64,000 bases of DNA from Diogma glabrata (lineage: Eukaryota > Arthropoda > Insecta > Diptera > Cylindrotomidae). Where the stretch lies: positions 216,140,495 to 216,204,494 of the forward strand of contig OY856188.1 in NCBI GenBank assembly GCA_963693315.1, in the 5' to 3' direction. The position numbers were made by a program, and so were the translations under genes. Shown piece by piece: positions 22,196 to 34,100 of this stretch (the stretch's first letter is position 1; each line of letters begins with the position of its first letter). The notes beneath the pieces are model-generated. The model did no database searches. It was not told the DNA's origin and saw nothing but the letters and a program-made list of their open reading frames with translations.

Positions 22196-22970
22196 TTTAA
22201 TGTCATTCGTTTTATCATTATTATTAATTTTTTTGTTATTCTTTAATAACTCCAATATTATTAATTGTTATTGTTAAATCTTTTAATTGGCAAATTTTGC
22301 TCCATCTTTATATATTTATATTAACACACCATTCCTGAATACAAAATAAAAGAAATTGTTTCTTAAGAAAAAGTCAATTTAAATAAATTATAAGTTTGAA
22401 TTTTGGTAAATTTTACATTTCCATGATTTAGATTTGAATGATTTCCTGAAAAATAATTTACTAACAGAAGATTAAATAATGCATAAAGTTAATAAACTAT
22501 TTAACGAATTAAAAAAGTGTTTCATGTTTAATTATATCTAATAAAAAAGATATGAATGCGAAGCGTTGAAGGCATTTAAAAAAAATATAGCAACTTGAAC
22601 GTCAAGCAATTGAAAAATTTATAAAGTGAAGCTGATCAACGGAAAAATCAGATACGATTCGAGACTTTATAGAAATTTGATGCTTAAACAAATCAATCTT
22701 AAGAGAATTCAATTTAAGCGAGAAGGTAAATTGTGTAATTCGTTATCTATCTCTACTACATTAGATCTCTATTTGATTCCTGGCATAAATTTATCCGACG
22801 CATCCTTCCATCCAGAGAAAAACAAACATCATCTCTATCTCGTCATCGCACAACGCCACTAGCAGCACTTGGATCATCTCTACAACCAACCTGTAATAGC
22901 TACCAAAGATAAACCTAAGAACAACGTTTACAAATTATTCAATTTTAGTTTAAAAATAATCGTTCCCTAA
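22196..22970. other. No recognised gene; slightly GC-richer patch at 22730-22920
   Basis: Mostly AT-rich filler of the large element. 22626-22862 is open on plus for 78 codons and less A+T-rich than its surroundings, but I recognise no motif in it. Confidence 0.4.
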
Positions 22971-23955
22971 TTGCAACTTTTCGTGCACGTTTTGCTATTT
23001 TATGGTCATAATAATCGTCAAACTGTGCTCGCTATTCGTAGAATTGTTGCAAATCTCGAGCGTACATTTTCTTTACATAATGTTCAAGTGCCAATAAAAC
23101 AAAGAACCGCTCGAAGTAATGAAAATATTGCTGCCGTTCAGGCAAGTGTTGCTAAAGACCGCAATTGGTCGATTCCAAGACGTTCTCAAGAATTGGGACT
23201 GTCTCAAACCACAACCTGGCGGATTTTGGGAAAGGATTTGGGTTTGCATCCATATGAAATTATTTTCACTCAAGAACTGAAGCCATTGGACCACCGTAAA
23301 CGTCGTGAATTTGCTGATTTTATCTTGGAACAACTTGAAAACGATAACATTTTTTTAAGAAAACATCTTCTCCGATGAGGATCATTTTCATCTGAGTGGT
23401 GCGGTAAATAAACAATACTGCCGATTCTGATGCGAAGAAAATCCACAAATTATTCATGAACAACCATTTCATTTCCCTAAATTGACAGTTTGGTGTGATT
23501 TTTGGTCTGGTGGAATCATCGGTCCGTACTTCTTTCGAAATGAAGCTGGTAACACCATTACTGTCAATGGAGAGCGGTATAGATCGATGATAACCAACTT
23601 TTTATGGCTGAAATTGGAAGAAATTGATCTTGACAACACTTGGTTCCAACAAGACGGGACTGGCTAAGCGCCACACAGCACGTGCAACAACCGAATTATT
23701 ACGAGGAAAGTTTGGAGATTCGATTATTTCAAGAAATTGTGACATTGAATGGCCTCCAAGAAGTTGTGATTTAACACCATTAGACTATTTCTTGTGGAGT
23801 TTTTTGAAATCATTGGTCTTTAGCAATAAACCAGACTCTCTTCAAGCTTTAGAAGTCAATATTGAACGTGCTATTCATGACATACGACTTAATTTAGTGG
23901 AAAAATTGGGTTCATCGAATTCATTCCTGAAAAAGAAGGAGGCTATTTGAATGAC
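22971..23955 (+). pseudogene. Mariner-superfamily transposase, DD41D-type, frameshifted
   Basis: Three frame segments read through one IS630/Tc1/mariner-type transposase. 22971-23370 has the helix-turn-helix region (AIRRIVANLERT, QRTARSNENIAAV, SIPRRSQELGLSQTTTWRIL). It ends ELKPLDHRKRREFADFILEQ, followed by a break where the first catalytic D (normally in FSDEAHF) should be; EDHFHLSGAVNKQYC follows in another frame. 23482-23667 has KLTVWCDFWSGGIIGPYFF and TWFQQDG (second D). 23624-23950 has HTARATTELLRGKFG, WPPRSCDLTPLDYFLW (third D). If the small frameshift after QQDG is ignored, about 41 residues separate the second and third aspartates, which fits the DD41D (rosa-like) group. At least three frame breaks make it inactive. 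I could not find a matching TIR pair around it. Confidence 0.8.
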
Positions 23956-24115
23956 GTAGTATTCAGAACTTAATTGTATCGATTGTACTTCACATTAAAT
24001 AAAAAACGTTTGAATTTCCTTAACAATTAGTGTATTTTTTTGAAAAGAAATCATTATCATGTTAAAGTGTTTTAATTACAAAATACAAAAGTTAAAATTA
24101 AAATAATTTCATTGA

Positions 24116-27100
24116 AATCTTTTTTTCTTCGTGGGCGATTCTTTATCCCCAGAATCGATCAAACTTTCGATTTCTTCACGTTCATTTTCTACATCTTCAA
24201 TTTCTTGGAGTTCTTCTGGATTCTCCAGTTCAGTATCATTATTTTCACTATTATTATTTATTAGACAGTGGATACTGGGGCCCTATTCCCGAACACATAA
24301 ATGTTATCACAATATTGTAAATTCACACAATATTGTGAATTTCGTACACCAATTTAATGAAAATTCGACACAATATTGTGAATCTGACGAGAACAATATA
24401 GTTACTATCAAAATCGCAATTTTGCTTTATGCTTTGTGTGTTGACTTTTTTATACGAATTTCATCGATTGGCGTAAACATTAATTTATAACACAAAATTA
24501 AGTCTTTAATAATATTAAATAATCATATTTTTATATAAATATCAATAAAACATATTTATTTATTAAATATATTTATATTTTATTTTGCATGTTTTAAGAT
24601 TAAAAAAGTTAGTTGTCAAAAGTACGAATCTAGTACCAAAAATCTGTACTGTAAAATAATTGGTTTATGTCTAATGATACATAAAAAAGAGTTGCAGAAT
24701 ACCAAATTTATACAAAGTTTTTAAGCATTTTGGTGAAAGTGACAATATTGTCGATTGACAAATATGTGTTCGGGAATAGGGCCCCTGTCTTCGTCTTCGA
24801 TATTCTCGAGATTACAAATTTTTTCGTACAAGAATTTTTCGGCATTAGAACACAGATCAGAACCGTGACAATTTGTGCACAAGTTTGTGCACTTTGAGCC
24901 ATGCTTGCGACACCCACATTTGTTATTACCGCATCCTGTTTCGCAGCTGCCGCAGATAATTTTCAATAAATTTTCGGGAATTAACTCTTGTTCTGTAAAT
25001 ATAGGTACGATACCATTAACGTGATGTTTTCATCCCCAATCTGTAGCTGTTAATTGATGACCAAGCCAACTCTGTATTTGAAAATACACACTGTAACGAT
25101 GTTGTTTAGCTGCTCCTTCAGTTGGAGGTAATTTTTCCAAATGAAATGATAATTTTACAGAAGCCGCTCGGTAGAGTTCAAATCTTAAATCATGTAGAGA
25201 TGTATTTATATTTTTATTTTTGTAAATAGAAGCTATTATTTTTAATCCATTTTCGGTAATCGTTTGTTTGTCTGCATTTGTATTGTAAAAAATCAGGTAA
25301 ATGTTTATTGGCCAATAATGATTTTATAATTGTTTTTGTTCCTTTTCCAGTAAAACTTGAAGTTGTATCGCAGCCAGAAAAACAATGCAAAGACGTAGAA
25401 AGTAGAGCAAGCTCGTAATGTAAATAATTTTTCATATCATCAGTGCGGCGGATATTTACGAAATTGTCTGAAATAATAGTAACGGATTAATTGTAACAGT
25501 CTCGTCATTAATTTTAACAGATGATTGGACAGCTTTCAGAGATAGCACTTTCATTTCCTTGAAATTTGACGCTGCCAAAATTGTTTCCAATGATTTTGTT
25601 TTTGGACTTTTTACCTCCCTAATAAGCTTTTTAACAATTTATCGCATCGCCACCTATTATTTCAGAATAAATAGACATGATGTTTTCAGTCTCTCGGAAA
25701 GGATCATATGTTTCAAAAAATGTTGATAGTAGCTGCAGAACTGCAACGTCTCTCGTAAATCTATATTCTCTCGAATCAACGTGTTACTCTGATGAATAAA
25801 CGATACGTTGCAGATATCTTCAATTTCGTTACACATTTCTATTAAAATAATCGTAGTCAAAATAAATTGCAAGAACACTTTCACTAAGTCCACGGCCATG
25901 CGTGAATTCACCCTGAGTATGCATAGACCTTATTTAAACCTGCTCGATCATCATGTCCGACCAAACACCAGACCAAAATGTGCGGCTGCGTCGTATAGTA
26001 AAAATCCTTCCGTTGTAAATTGAGCAAATTTGTCAGAAGCCATGGGAGTTCGTAGCTGCAGCATGTCTTGCAAATATAAATATATAGAAAATGACCACTA
26101 GCGTGAAAATATGGTATCATTTCTTCAACAGATGTCAAATGTAATTCCCAGTTACCAGAACGTTCGGCCCTGATAAAATCTTTAATTATTGCGATCATAT
26201 TCGAGTATTGAATCCAGAGTTGTGCTGTGACTCCTTTATTTTTTAATGAGTTCAAGTGTTTCATAAATTTTTTATTATTTCCTGAAATTCTTCTCTTTAT
26301 TTCATCTTCCAAATTTGCGGATCCACAGTAAGCAAAAGTTCACCCATTTGCGCTTCTTCTATGTTAGTTAATTTCATTGATGAAAAAATAGTCTTAGATA
26401 AAGCGAGTTGTACGAGAAAGTATCCTCTAATTGCTCTTGCATACGCATGTCCAAAAGTACTTTTTCAGCAGAAAGCTCTGCATATATTTCACTTAAAGCT
26501 TCTTTCAGTCCGGTTCCATCCGTTATAAATCCGAGAAACGAAAGAAGTATATTAAATCAACCGAGCCTCACAATAACGGATGGCAAATTATGCGGATCGT
26601 TATTTTTATCAACGCAAGGCCAAATTTCACGAGCTTTTAGCCACAATGGCTGATCGAATGTAACGAAACAATTTTGTTTTTGTCGATTTTTACAGTATTC
26701 AGCGGCTTGTACTAAAACGGTGTAAACTGTGTCGTAATTACTTGGTGGATGTTTTAAAAATGGAAGTGGAATAAGTTTTGAAGCATTGAAAGGCGAGTTT
26801 CCGTATATTTCTCCCATAAACCCATACCAACCAGCATAATTTTTGTTTGAAAATTTTGAAAAAAAAACAGGTAAAATCTACATTAAAAATTTCAAAGATT
26901 TTTTCGCTGTTTTTATCGAAAATATCATCGATAGTCAATGATTTAAATCCTTCATAATCCCACCCATTGCATGAAACATATTTTTCTGGTCAATGGTGCA
27001 CGGATTATGAACGGCGTTATCATAGACAAATTGAATATAAGCACCTTACGAACAAGTATGATGCATCGGATCTTTAATTATAGACGCTTCAATTCGCAAT

Positions 27101-28190
27101 GTTTCTGTGTAGGAAGAGCACAATCCGACATTACATAAAGCTTCAATCAAAACTTTAGATCCATACTTCTTGTGTATCATCGATAATAAACCGATCAAGA
27201 TTGGTGATAAAAAAGAGCGTGGCCGAAGCGACGATATGATAGAGTGCGAAATCGTTGCAACTTTTTTATTCAATTTTAATTAATTTGTCTGACTTTTCTC
27301 TTTGTGAGATTTTATAACGATGTCAAGAAAAAGTTTTAAAGTTGCAGGTACGTCAGAAAAAAAGATTTTCTTCAATCTGGCATTTTGTAGCTTTGTAAAT
27401 CGTATATTTTACTACGAATGTCCTCCAAAACAATCTTAGCGGCCATCTCAACGATCCTAATTCGCTCATCTTCTTCTTTCTTAAACCGATTCTTGTACCA
27501 ATCTTCGCAGAGCTTATCACCAATATTATTTTTAAATAAAATTATCAAATCTTTCTTCACAATGCGACATAAAATCAAATTCAAAAAATATTCTTTAAGT
27601 TTTCTTGTAATCATTGCGAAATCGGGGAGTTCACCGAAATATCCTGCTTTTATTTCATTAATCGAAAATTGACGTTCATTATGATTATTTTCTATATGTT
27701 GAATAACTAATATGCTATAAAGCCTTTCGTGTTTTGATGTGCACGTCCGACATTTGATGAGCAGTAATGCGAATAAAATTTAGCCATACGGTCTGCGTGG
27801 TAAGTAGCTTTGACATTGACTTGTACAAGATTATCGACACTATATATCAATCGAGCAAGTACTACTTTCACGGTTTTATCGTTGGTTTACCTTTTTCCAA
27901 TATCTTGCAAGAGCTTTGTTTTCGTGTTCTCGCTGGAGACTGTACGAATGATAGATTTTGACTCATGAGACGAATTAAAACCACAGAAAAAACAACAAGT
28001 ACTGAAATCAAATGTTTGGTGCGTCTTTTATAATTTGTTTGCCATCTAACGATTTTTTATGTGCTGACCGACGAGCAGCTTCGATTGAACTTTGCCACAT
28101 TGCTCGGCAGTTATCATGAATGTATAACTGTGACGTTTTCTCCATTGTCTTATACTTGTTATCAAAACGTTGCTTACTCAAATCTATCAA
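24116..28190 (-). pseudogene. Large XPG-motif/Cys-rich protein of the 12-kb element (Academ-like), multiply frameshifted
   Basis: Minus-strand segments in order are as follows. 28190-28008 has HDNCRAMWQSSIEAARRSAH. 27614-27372 is lysine/glutamate-rich. 27273-27046 has ATISHSIISSLRPRSFLSPI and GLCSSYTETLRIEASI. 26817-26557 has PPSNYDTVYTVL, FVTFDQPLWLKAREIW and VIVRLG, continuing through FLGFITDGTGLKEAL. 26312-25908 has RSGNWELHLTSVEEMIPYFH. 25435-25214 has LHCFSGCDTTSSFTGKGTK. 24966-24788 has CGSCETGCGNNKCGCRKHGS and ..CTNLCTNC, then an acidic tail. GCDTTS..GKG resembles the GCDY..GI.G.G turn of XPG/FEN1 flap nucleases; such a domain is the recognised cargo of Academ transposons. The protein starts near the right TIR and runs leftwards. 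Multiple frame breaks make it non-functional. A 507-bp MITE splits its last segment. The upstream acidic residues of the nuclease are not visible. Confidence 0.6.
24278..24784. mobile_element. 507-bp MITE inserted in the Cys-rich gene, 3-bp target duplication CTG
   Basis: TIR GGGCCCTATTCCCGAACACA at 24278 is matched by its complement ending GGGAATAGGGCCC at 24784. CTG lies on both sides (24275-24277 and 24785-24787). Removing the element with one CTG joins the minus frame ..ENIEDED directly to SIHCLINNNSENNDTELENP, an acidic C-terminus ending SGDKESPTKKK near 24120. The interior is AT-rich with repeated CACAATATTGT. A 3-bp duplication with GC-rich TIR suggests PIF/Harbinger ancestry. Confidence 0.85.
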
Positions 28191-28494
28191 CTTACGTAAA
28201 GTTTGTTCTTTTACTTGTACAAGATCTTTTTGGTCTGCAGAACCACAGATTACACAAGAAGGTTACTCAGCCATTGTAGGTAAACTGAAAAGTGTAAATA
28301 AACAAAAAATTAATGTACTAACGTATTGTCATTGTGAATAGAGAAAAGTATCATTAGATTAGTAACAATATCTTAAAATTTTCTTATACATTGAAATAAT
28401 TAAATTTAACATTTAATAGAGAATTGTAAGCGTACAAGATTCAGTAAACTCAAATATCGAAAATTTGCTAACCAAATTTTTCGATTGAAAATTA

Positions 28495-28866
28495 GGTCTT
28501 TTTTTAAATTTTCTTCATAAAACATCGAAAATTAAATATTTTGAAAAAATGTTTGCGGTAGTTATAAATAAAAAACAGAAAATCGTTTTTTTTTGCATTT
28601 TTTTCGATAATTTTGTGGTTATGGTCAATAATGTCCGATAAAAAGTTTTAGATTTTTTTATTATCTACAACTTCTACATCTAACTTTTTTCGAAAGGATG
28701 CATAGTTTAGCCACAAATCGCAAAAAACTAATACCCACCCCTAAAAACGTATATACTACAACCTCCCACCCTTTCCGAGACTTTTAATCAGTCGGGTCGA
28801 TTTTCCCTTAATTACTTATACCATTAACTGTATTTTCCGACCATTCGTATACTGCTAAGAAATTTT
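28495..28866. repeat. Right long terminal inverted repeat of the 12-kb element
   Basis: Reverse-complement match to 16727-17400, outermost bases CTGCTAAGAAATTTTCGTC on plus. Confidence 0.85.
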
Positions 28867-28868
28867 CG

Positions 28869-30571
28869 TCTATTTATTTATGAGTTATCGACTCATGAGT
28901 ATGACAAAAATGATCTCTTCATTTAAACAAATATAAAACTACGGGTTGCCGAGCTTTGTTTTTAACAAATAAATTAAGCTCAAGAATATGTTTCCTTTTT
29001 AAATTTTTGGTGGTAAACTTTATGTTTAGACTAGCGCGCACATATGTAATCAATCAAATTCTTAAAATATATTTGTATTAAAAGTGTTTTTTATGTAATC
29101 ATAAAATGTAATATAAATAAGAATATTTCCAATTTCTAGAAATAAGCTTATTTTGAAATCATAAATTAAAAATATAATTTTTAATTTTTTACGAGATGTT
29201 TACTCAAATTTTCTCATATAAAATATTATCTCAGTTGATTATTTTATTTTATCGCACGTGTAACCGCAATCAAAAATACCTCTGTCATTTGTAGTTTTTA
29301 TGATTAATGCTGTCAACAGTATTTTTAATTCTAAAATATGGCGTTTTTGATTGAGATGCTAAAATATATACAAATATATTACGCTACAAATATTTTTAAA
29401 TTCAATGTTTAATATCCAAACACGACAACATCAGCTAATAATATTCTATTTAACATTACCCAACTGTATTTTTAACCGAAAAAGCAAAACGAACTCAATC
29501 AAAATAACAGAAGTGTATTAAAGCAAGTTAAATAAATTCCTTACATGTTAGTTCTAGATTTTATTGAAAGAATATTTAAAGTGTATGTATATACAAAAGC
29601 AATGGTCGGCTTAGAATTATAATTTACTATACTGAAATCTAATAGTAACAGAACGGAAGTAACTGCAAAAATCATTTAAAAATGTAGAATTCGAAAATTA
29701 TTTGGGGTTATCTCTATCTCAGCTTGAATTATTGAACTTTATTTTATAATATGGAATGGAACTTTATTTTATACACCATAAATATGATTTCATTTATTTA
29801 GTAATTAAACAACCCTCCACTATTTAAGCGACTAATAATTGATCGATTAGAATTTCATGAGCTTAACGTAAAGAAGATTGATGCTCAAAAATATTTTTCA
29901 AATTTCCATAGAAAAAATAAACAAAAAAGTTAAACTATCTCATTTATCAACAAAATCGTATTAGATTTATCATTTCCTCGAAATCGCAGAAATTAGGTTA
30001 GCTCTATAATTTGTGATTATTAAGATAAAATAAAATAATCAAAGATGCTGATGATTAGGAAAGAAATGTCACAAATATACAACCGACGAAAAACAAAAAT
30101 AAACACAATATATAATTGATTACATTATCATGAATTTCAAACGCGCCGTAGCAAATAACACAATAATAAACCAAAAGACATAAATTAAATAACAAGAAAA
30201 TTATAGCTTCGTGATGTTACTTAATATTGTTTGTTTTATTTCTTATTTATTTGTTTAAAATCATTCAAAATTATAGTTTTTCTCGTCGTCGACTTCAGTT
30301 TAAATGTGGTTTTGTTGTCTTTATGTTAATGCTATTTTATTCCTATTGTTTTTTATAGTTCAATTTTCAGTTTGAACTTGGAATTGTTTACGATGTAACA
30401 ATTTTATTGATAGTAGATGGTTATCAATTTATAAAATGAAACTATATATTCTTTAGATTGGAATTTTTAATTAATTAGATTTGAACTTAAATAGGTTTTA
30501 AATTATTACGGATATTTGGTGAGCACTTAAATAATTAAGAAAATCATTTGAATTTTTCAATTTGAAAGTAT
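28869..30571. other. AT-rich stretch, no gene recognised
   Basis: I find no motif-bearing frame and no match to the other repeats in the window. Confidence 0.45.
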
Positions 30572-30690
30572 GTTTTGGATTTTTCTCAGAAAAAAAATCC
30601 ATTTCTCTAATACCTGTTTCGGAGTGGGATTCGAAACATCTTTATGAGTGCCATGCTTCGAAGACATGTTATCCAAGTTGAAATTTTATC
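30572..30690 (-). mobile_element. tRNA-derived SINE, diverged copy 6
   Basis: GGATTTTTCTCAG at the plus-left end and GGATTCGAAACATC (degraded box B complement) follow the order of copies 3 and 4. It abuts the 5' end of Helentron-like copy A2. Confidence 0.6.
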
Positions 30691-30691
30691 A

Positions 30692-32230
30692 TTATTACTT
30701 CGGTCTGAAAGATCCAAATTATTACATTCATGAGCCAAAAGTGAAATTCAAACCCCCACTTTTTTGGCATTTCTCGACGTTTTAGGACCTACTGATTCTA
30801 AAAAAGCAAAAAAAAAATGTATGTCTGTCTGCCGTCATTACCTACGCTGCAGGGAAAACCGCTGGAGGGATTTCAAAAAATTTTTTTCAAAAAATAGGTA
30901 CACTCAAGGGACAGGTCCGAAAGGACGCTGTGTTCGATAACTGTACCAAAAGTGTGTCAAAAAAATCGTTAAGTCTGTCAAAAACAGCAAATTTTCATAT
31001 TTTTGGCTTAAAAAACGTTCATTTTAAGTGACTACGAGAAGGAACATTGAATTTGGAGAAATCTTGATGGTCGAGATTGGTATGTGAGACCAAAATCTAG
31101 ATTATTGCATTATAAGTTTGTCAAAAAAATGTTGTCAAGTGTGTCAAAAGAAAGATTTTTATTTATTTTTTTACCCAATTTTTTGGAAAAAAATAAAATT
31201 TTTGTTTGAAATAAATTTATTATTATTATTGAGATTTATGGCATTATAAGTTTGTCAAAAAAATGTTGTCAAGTGTGTCAAAATAAATGTTTTCATTTAT
31301 TTTTTTATCCAATTTTTTGGAAAAAAATAAAATTGTTTGTTTGAAATGAAATTTTATTATTATTATTGAGAATTATGGCATTATAAGTTTGTCAAAAAAA
31401 TGTTGTCAAGTGTGTCAAAAGAAAGGTTTTTATTTATTTTTTACCCATTTTTTTTAGAAAAAAATAAAATAAATAGTATGTATGACACGAAATTTTATTA
31501 TTATTATAGAGAATTATGGCATTATAAGTTTGTCAAAAAAATAATGTCAAGTGTGTCAAAAAATGATTTCATTTATTTTTTTAGCCAATTTTTGGAAAAC
31601 AAATGTAGCTGTTTTTATGACGTAAATGTAATTGAAAATGAAATTGGACATGGAAATTTTTGAATTTTTTATAGTTTTTGAAATATTTTTGGAATTTTGA
31701 AAAAAGTTTGTATTTTTGATTTTGTAATAATTTTTGCAATATTTTTAGAATTTTGGAAAGAGTTTTAATTTTTGATTTTGTAAGAATTTTTGGAATATTT
31801 TTAGAAATTTGAAAATTTTTAATTTTTGATTTTATTATAATTTTTGGAATTTGCAAAAAAAGTTTAAGAATTTTTGGAATATTATTGGAATTTAGAAAAA
31901 GTTTAAATATTTGATTTATTCTAATTTTTGGAATATTTTTAGAATTTCGAAAAAAGTTTGATTTTATTTAATTTAACAATTTTTTTGGAATTTTGATTAT
32001 AATTTTCCGGCAACGTATTGATGTTTCGTGTTAGTTTTGTAATAAATTTCTAAACAAAGATAAAATTAATTACTAATTTAACAAAGAATTATGTTTGATA
32101 TACATCGCTGTCCAAAACTAAAAACCATGTCCTCATAAAAGTTATTTGCCGAAAACTATATCAAAATCCTTAACCCAGACCGAAGTTTTGATATCTCAGA
32201 GCTGTGAAATTTCAGCCCCTCCATATTTTA
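30692..32230 (+). mobile_element. Helentron-like element, copy A2
   Basis: The 5' end ATTACTTCGGTCTGAAAG carries the 5' subterminal repeat ACTTCGGTCTG (30697-30707). The 5' unique part follows (CATGAGCCAAAAGTGAAATT, CACTCAAGGGACAGG). About four copies of the 140-bp minisatellite lie at 31100-31600 (TTATAAGTTTGTCAAAAAAA, TGTTGTCAAGTGTGTCAAAA). The 56-bp AT minisatellite is at 31660-31980. The 3' unique part ends with CAGACCGAAGT (32176-32186), exactly inverted to the 5' repeat, then the ATCTCA..TGAAAT hairpin and CCCCTCCATATTTTA. No coding. Confidence 0.8.
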
Positions 32231-32510
32231 TCTAATTAAGTTTTTAAGTTTTTCCATTCTAGTGCATTTCTTAGTCTGTCTTAATCTTAGTCTGATTTTA
32301 ACTCTACGAATACTTATTTTATTGCTTTTTATAATCTAACATAATATAAAATAGAAAAACCACATATATTATTTCAAATTTTTGAAAAATAAATTTTGTA
32401 ATTCTTTTAAAAATTGTTTGAAATATTTAATACTTATTTTAATTTACATCAATATATGATAACTAATTATATGAATTTCTTATTGTAATTTAAAAGAAAA
32501 TTTACCATCT

Positions 32511-33458
32511 GGGGGAAGTGGGGATGGTATAAACAGTTTTTACTTAAAGCTCAATAACTTTAAAACCATAAAACATTTTTACTTAAAAACTGTTTCATTG
32601 TAAAATTTCATATCTTTACTACAAAAAACTATTTTTTTTAATTACGTAACTAAACATTAAGTATAAAATTTTGGATTTCAAAAAATTTATGTTTCTCGTT
32701 TAAAGTATCCCCACTGGTGGGGTACTTATAAACAATGAGCATTTTTGTATGGGGCACATATAAACACCCAAAAAACACCACAATAAAATTCATAAAGTAC
32801 CTTTTTTAAAATTTTTTATTATTTATTGTGCTTCAAACAATATATATAAGCATATAACATATATATTTCTTTAAAAAAAAAACAATATTTTTCGATTGTT
32901 GTAAAACCTCAATAAATTCAGGTAGAAAATTATAAAGAAAAAAGCAAAAATTCAATCTCATCGTATGTTTAGGTTTTGCAAATCAATATCAAAAGTGAAA
33001 CGGGAAACCACACGTATACCATATAACCATACCATGCTTCACATATAAACGCGTTTATACTATCAAAATTTTTTTTGTTTATATGTGCCCCACGTGGCGA
33101 TTTTAGGGTTATGTTTTGAAAAAATATTCCAAGATCTAAAATTTGGCTAAAACAAAGAAATATTATGTTTCTTGAATATTTCAGCTATCAAAACATGTTG
33201 AAATATTTTTAAACATATGATGGTAAAAAAAGTTATTCGAGTTTTACAAAAAAAAAAAAAATTTACTTTTGGGTTGCCGAAACACCTATTCACCAATAAC
33301 TTTTGAACAAGACTGACTTCAGCTGTCAAATTCTCCTGGTGTGTAGTCGATCGAAGCGACATCTGTGATATTTTTGTCGAATTTTTTGATTGATGTTTTG
33401 TGAGGGAAATTAAAACTTTTTACAGTTGCCCCATGTTTATACTATCCCCACTTCCCCC
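32511..33458. mobile_element. 948-bp TIR element (GGGGGAAGTGGGGAT ends)
   Basis: 25-base TIRs with one mismatch: GGGGGAAGTGGGGATGGTAT at 32511 and its complement ending CCCCACTTCCCCC at 33458. A second, internal inverted pair, GGGGCACATATAAAC near 32753 and GTTTATATGTGCCCC near 33079, repeats the GGGG..TATAAAC theme. No coding. Target duplication not clear (TA is possible on either side). Confidence 0.8.
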
Positions 33459-33484
33459 TATAGGCCAAATTTCAGGAAAATCTA

Positions 33485-34100
33485 CAACTGTCATAGTTTT
33501 TGTTGGTAAATATTCAAATAAGTTTGTCTCATCAAAGAAACAATACGTATTTCTGTAATTTTAGTATATTTTGGGTAAAGAACTAAATTATAAAACTAAA
33601 TAAAAAGAATGAAAAAAAGTACTTTTGAATCTTTCTTGAAAATTTTATTTTTTGAAAAATTAAAATTAAAAAAATTCATGTAAAATACGCAAAAACAATA
33701 TCAGTGTAAATTTTTTTATTAAGCCTTATTTAAAACCTTTTAAACAAAAAAGAATTGAATAGAATCGGTAAGCTAGTTTTTAGTAAATGGCACAAAGTAC
33801 AAAAATTTCAAACTAAATAATGCAGCCAAACGTCTTTTTCTCGAAAACAAAAGTAACGCATGTCTGTCATTTTAGTATGTTTTGTAATTATTTAGTAATA
33901 ACCTATAAAATATAAAAAAATGAAAAATAAAACAAAAAGGCACTTTTTGCAAAAACCGTGTTTGAAGAATTGAAATCAAAAAAAATCATCTAAAAACACA
34001 ATTTTTTTTTATCAGTGTAATGTTTTTATAAAGCCACATTAAGTACTTTTTAAACAAAAAAAATTTAATCAAATCTAAAAACCCCTTCGAAAACAATTTA
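33485..34100. repeat. Two diverged tandem units of about 310 bp
   Basis: CTGTAATTTTAGTATATTTT near 33552 corresponds to CTGTCATTTTAGTATGTTTT near 33862. ATCAGTGTAA with TTATTAAGCC near 33699 corresponds to ATCAGTGTAATG..TATAAAGCC near 34009. Neither unit is coding. Confidence 0.6.

Larger units (their letters stand above)
16718..28868 (-). mobile_element. About 12-kb Academ-like DNA transposon with long TIRs, heavily nested
   Basis: Long terminal inverted repeats bound the element. The left end begins TTCTTAGCAGTGTACGAATG at 16731. The right end, read on minus from about 28863, begins TTCTTAGCAGTATACGAATG. The match continues for about 300 bases (GTATATACGTTTTTAGGGG, AAAACTTTTT.ATCGGACATTA.TGACCATAA), then again after a left-side insertion (TTTAATTTTCGATGTTTTAT at about 17357 against about 28525). 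The main cargo is a decayed minus-strand protein with an XPG-type GCDTTS..GKG motif, the hallmark cargo of Academ elements. Inside are a second TIR element, a hairpin, a foldback, a mariner, a SINE and a MITE. Clear target duplications were not seen. Confidence 0.6.

Noticed and set aside
22626..22862. 78-codon plus ORF as a host gene
   Set aside because: No recognisable motif, no splice context, and it lies within the nested transposon region.
24131..24490. Plus-strand 119-codon ORF
   Set aside because: Shadow of the acidic minus-strand C-terminus and of the MITE at 24278-24784.
25808..26653. Plus-strand ORFs of 71-81 codons
   Set aside because: Antisense to the minus-strand pseudogene segments that carry recognisable motifs.
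16718..28868. Polinton/Maverick or DNA-virus-like element, suggested by size and long TIRs
   Set aside because: No protein-primed polymerase, retroviral-type integrase, packaging ATPase or capsid motifs were found; the cargo points to an XPG-motif transposon protein.
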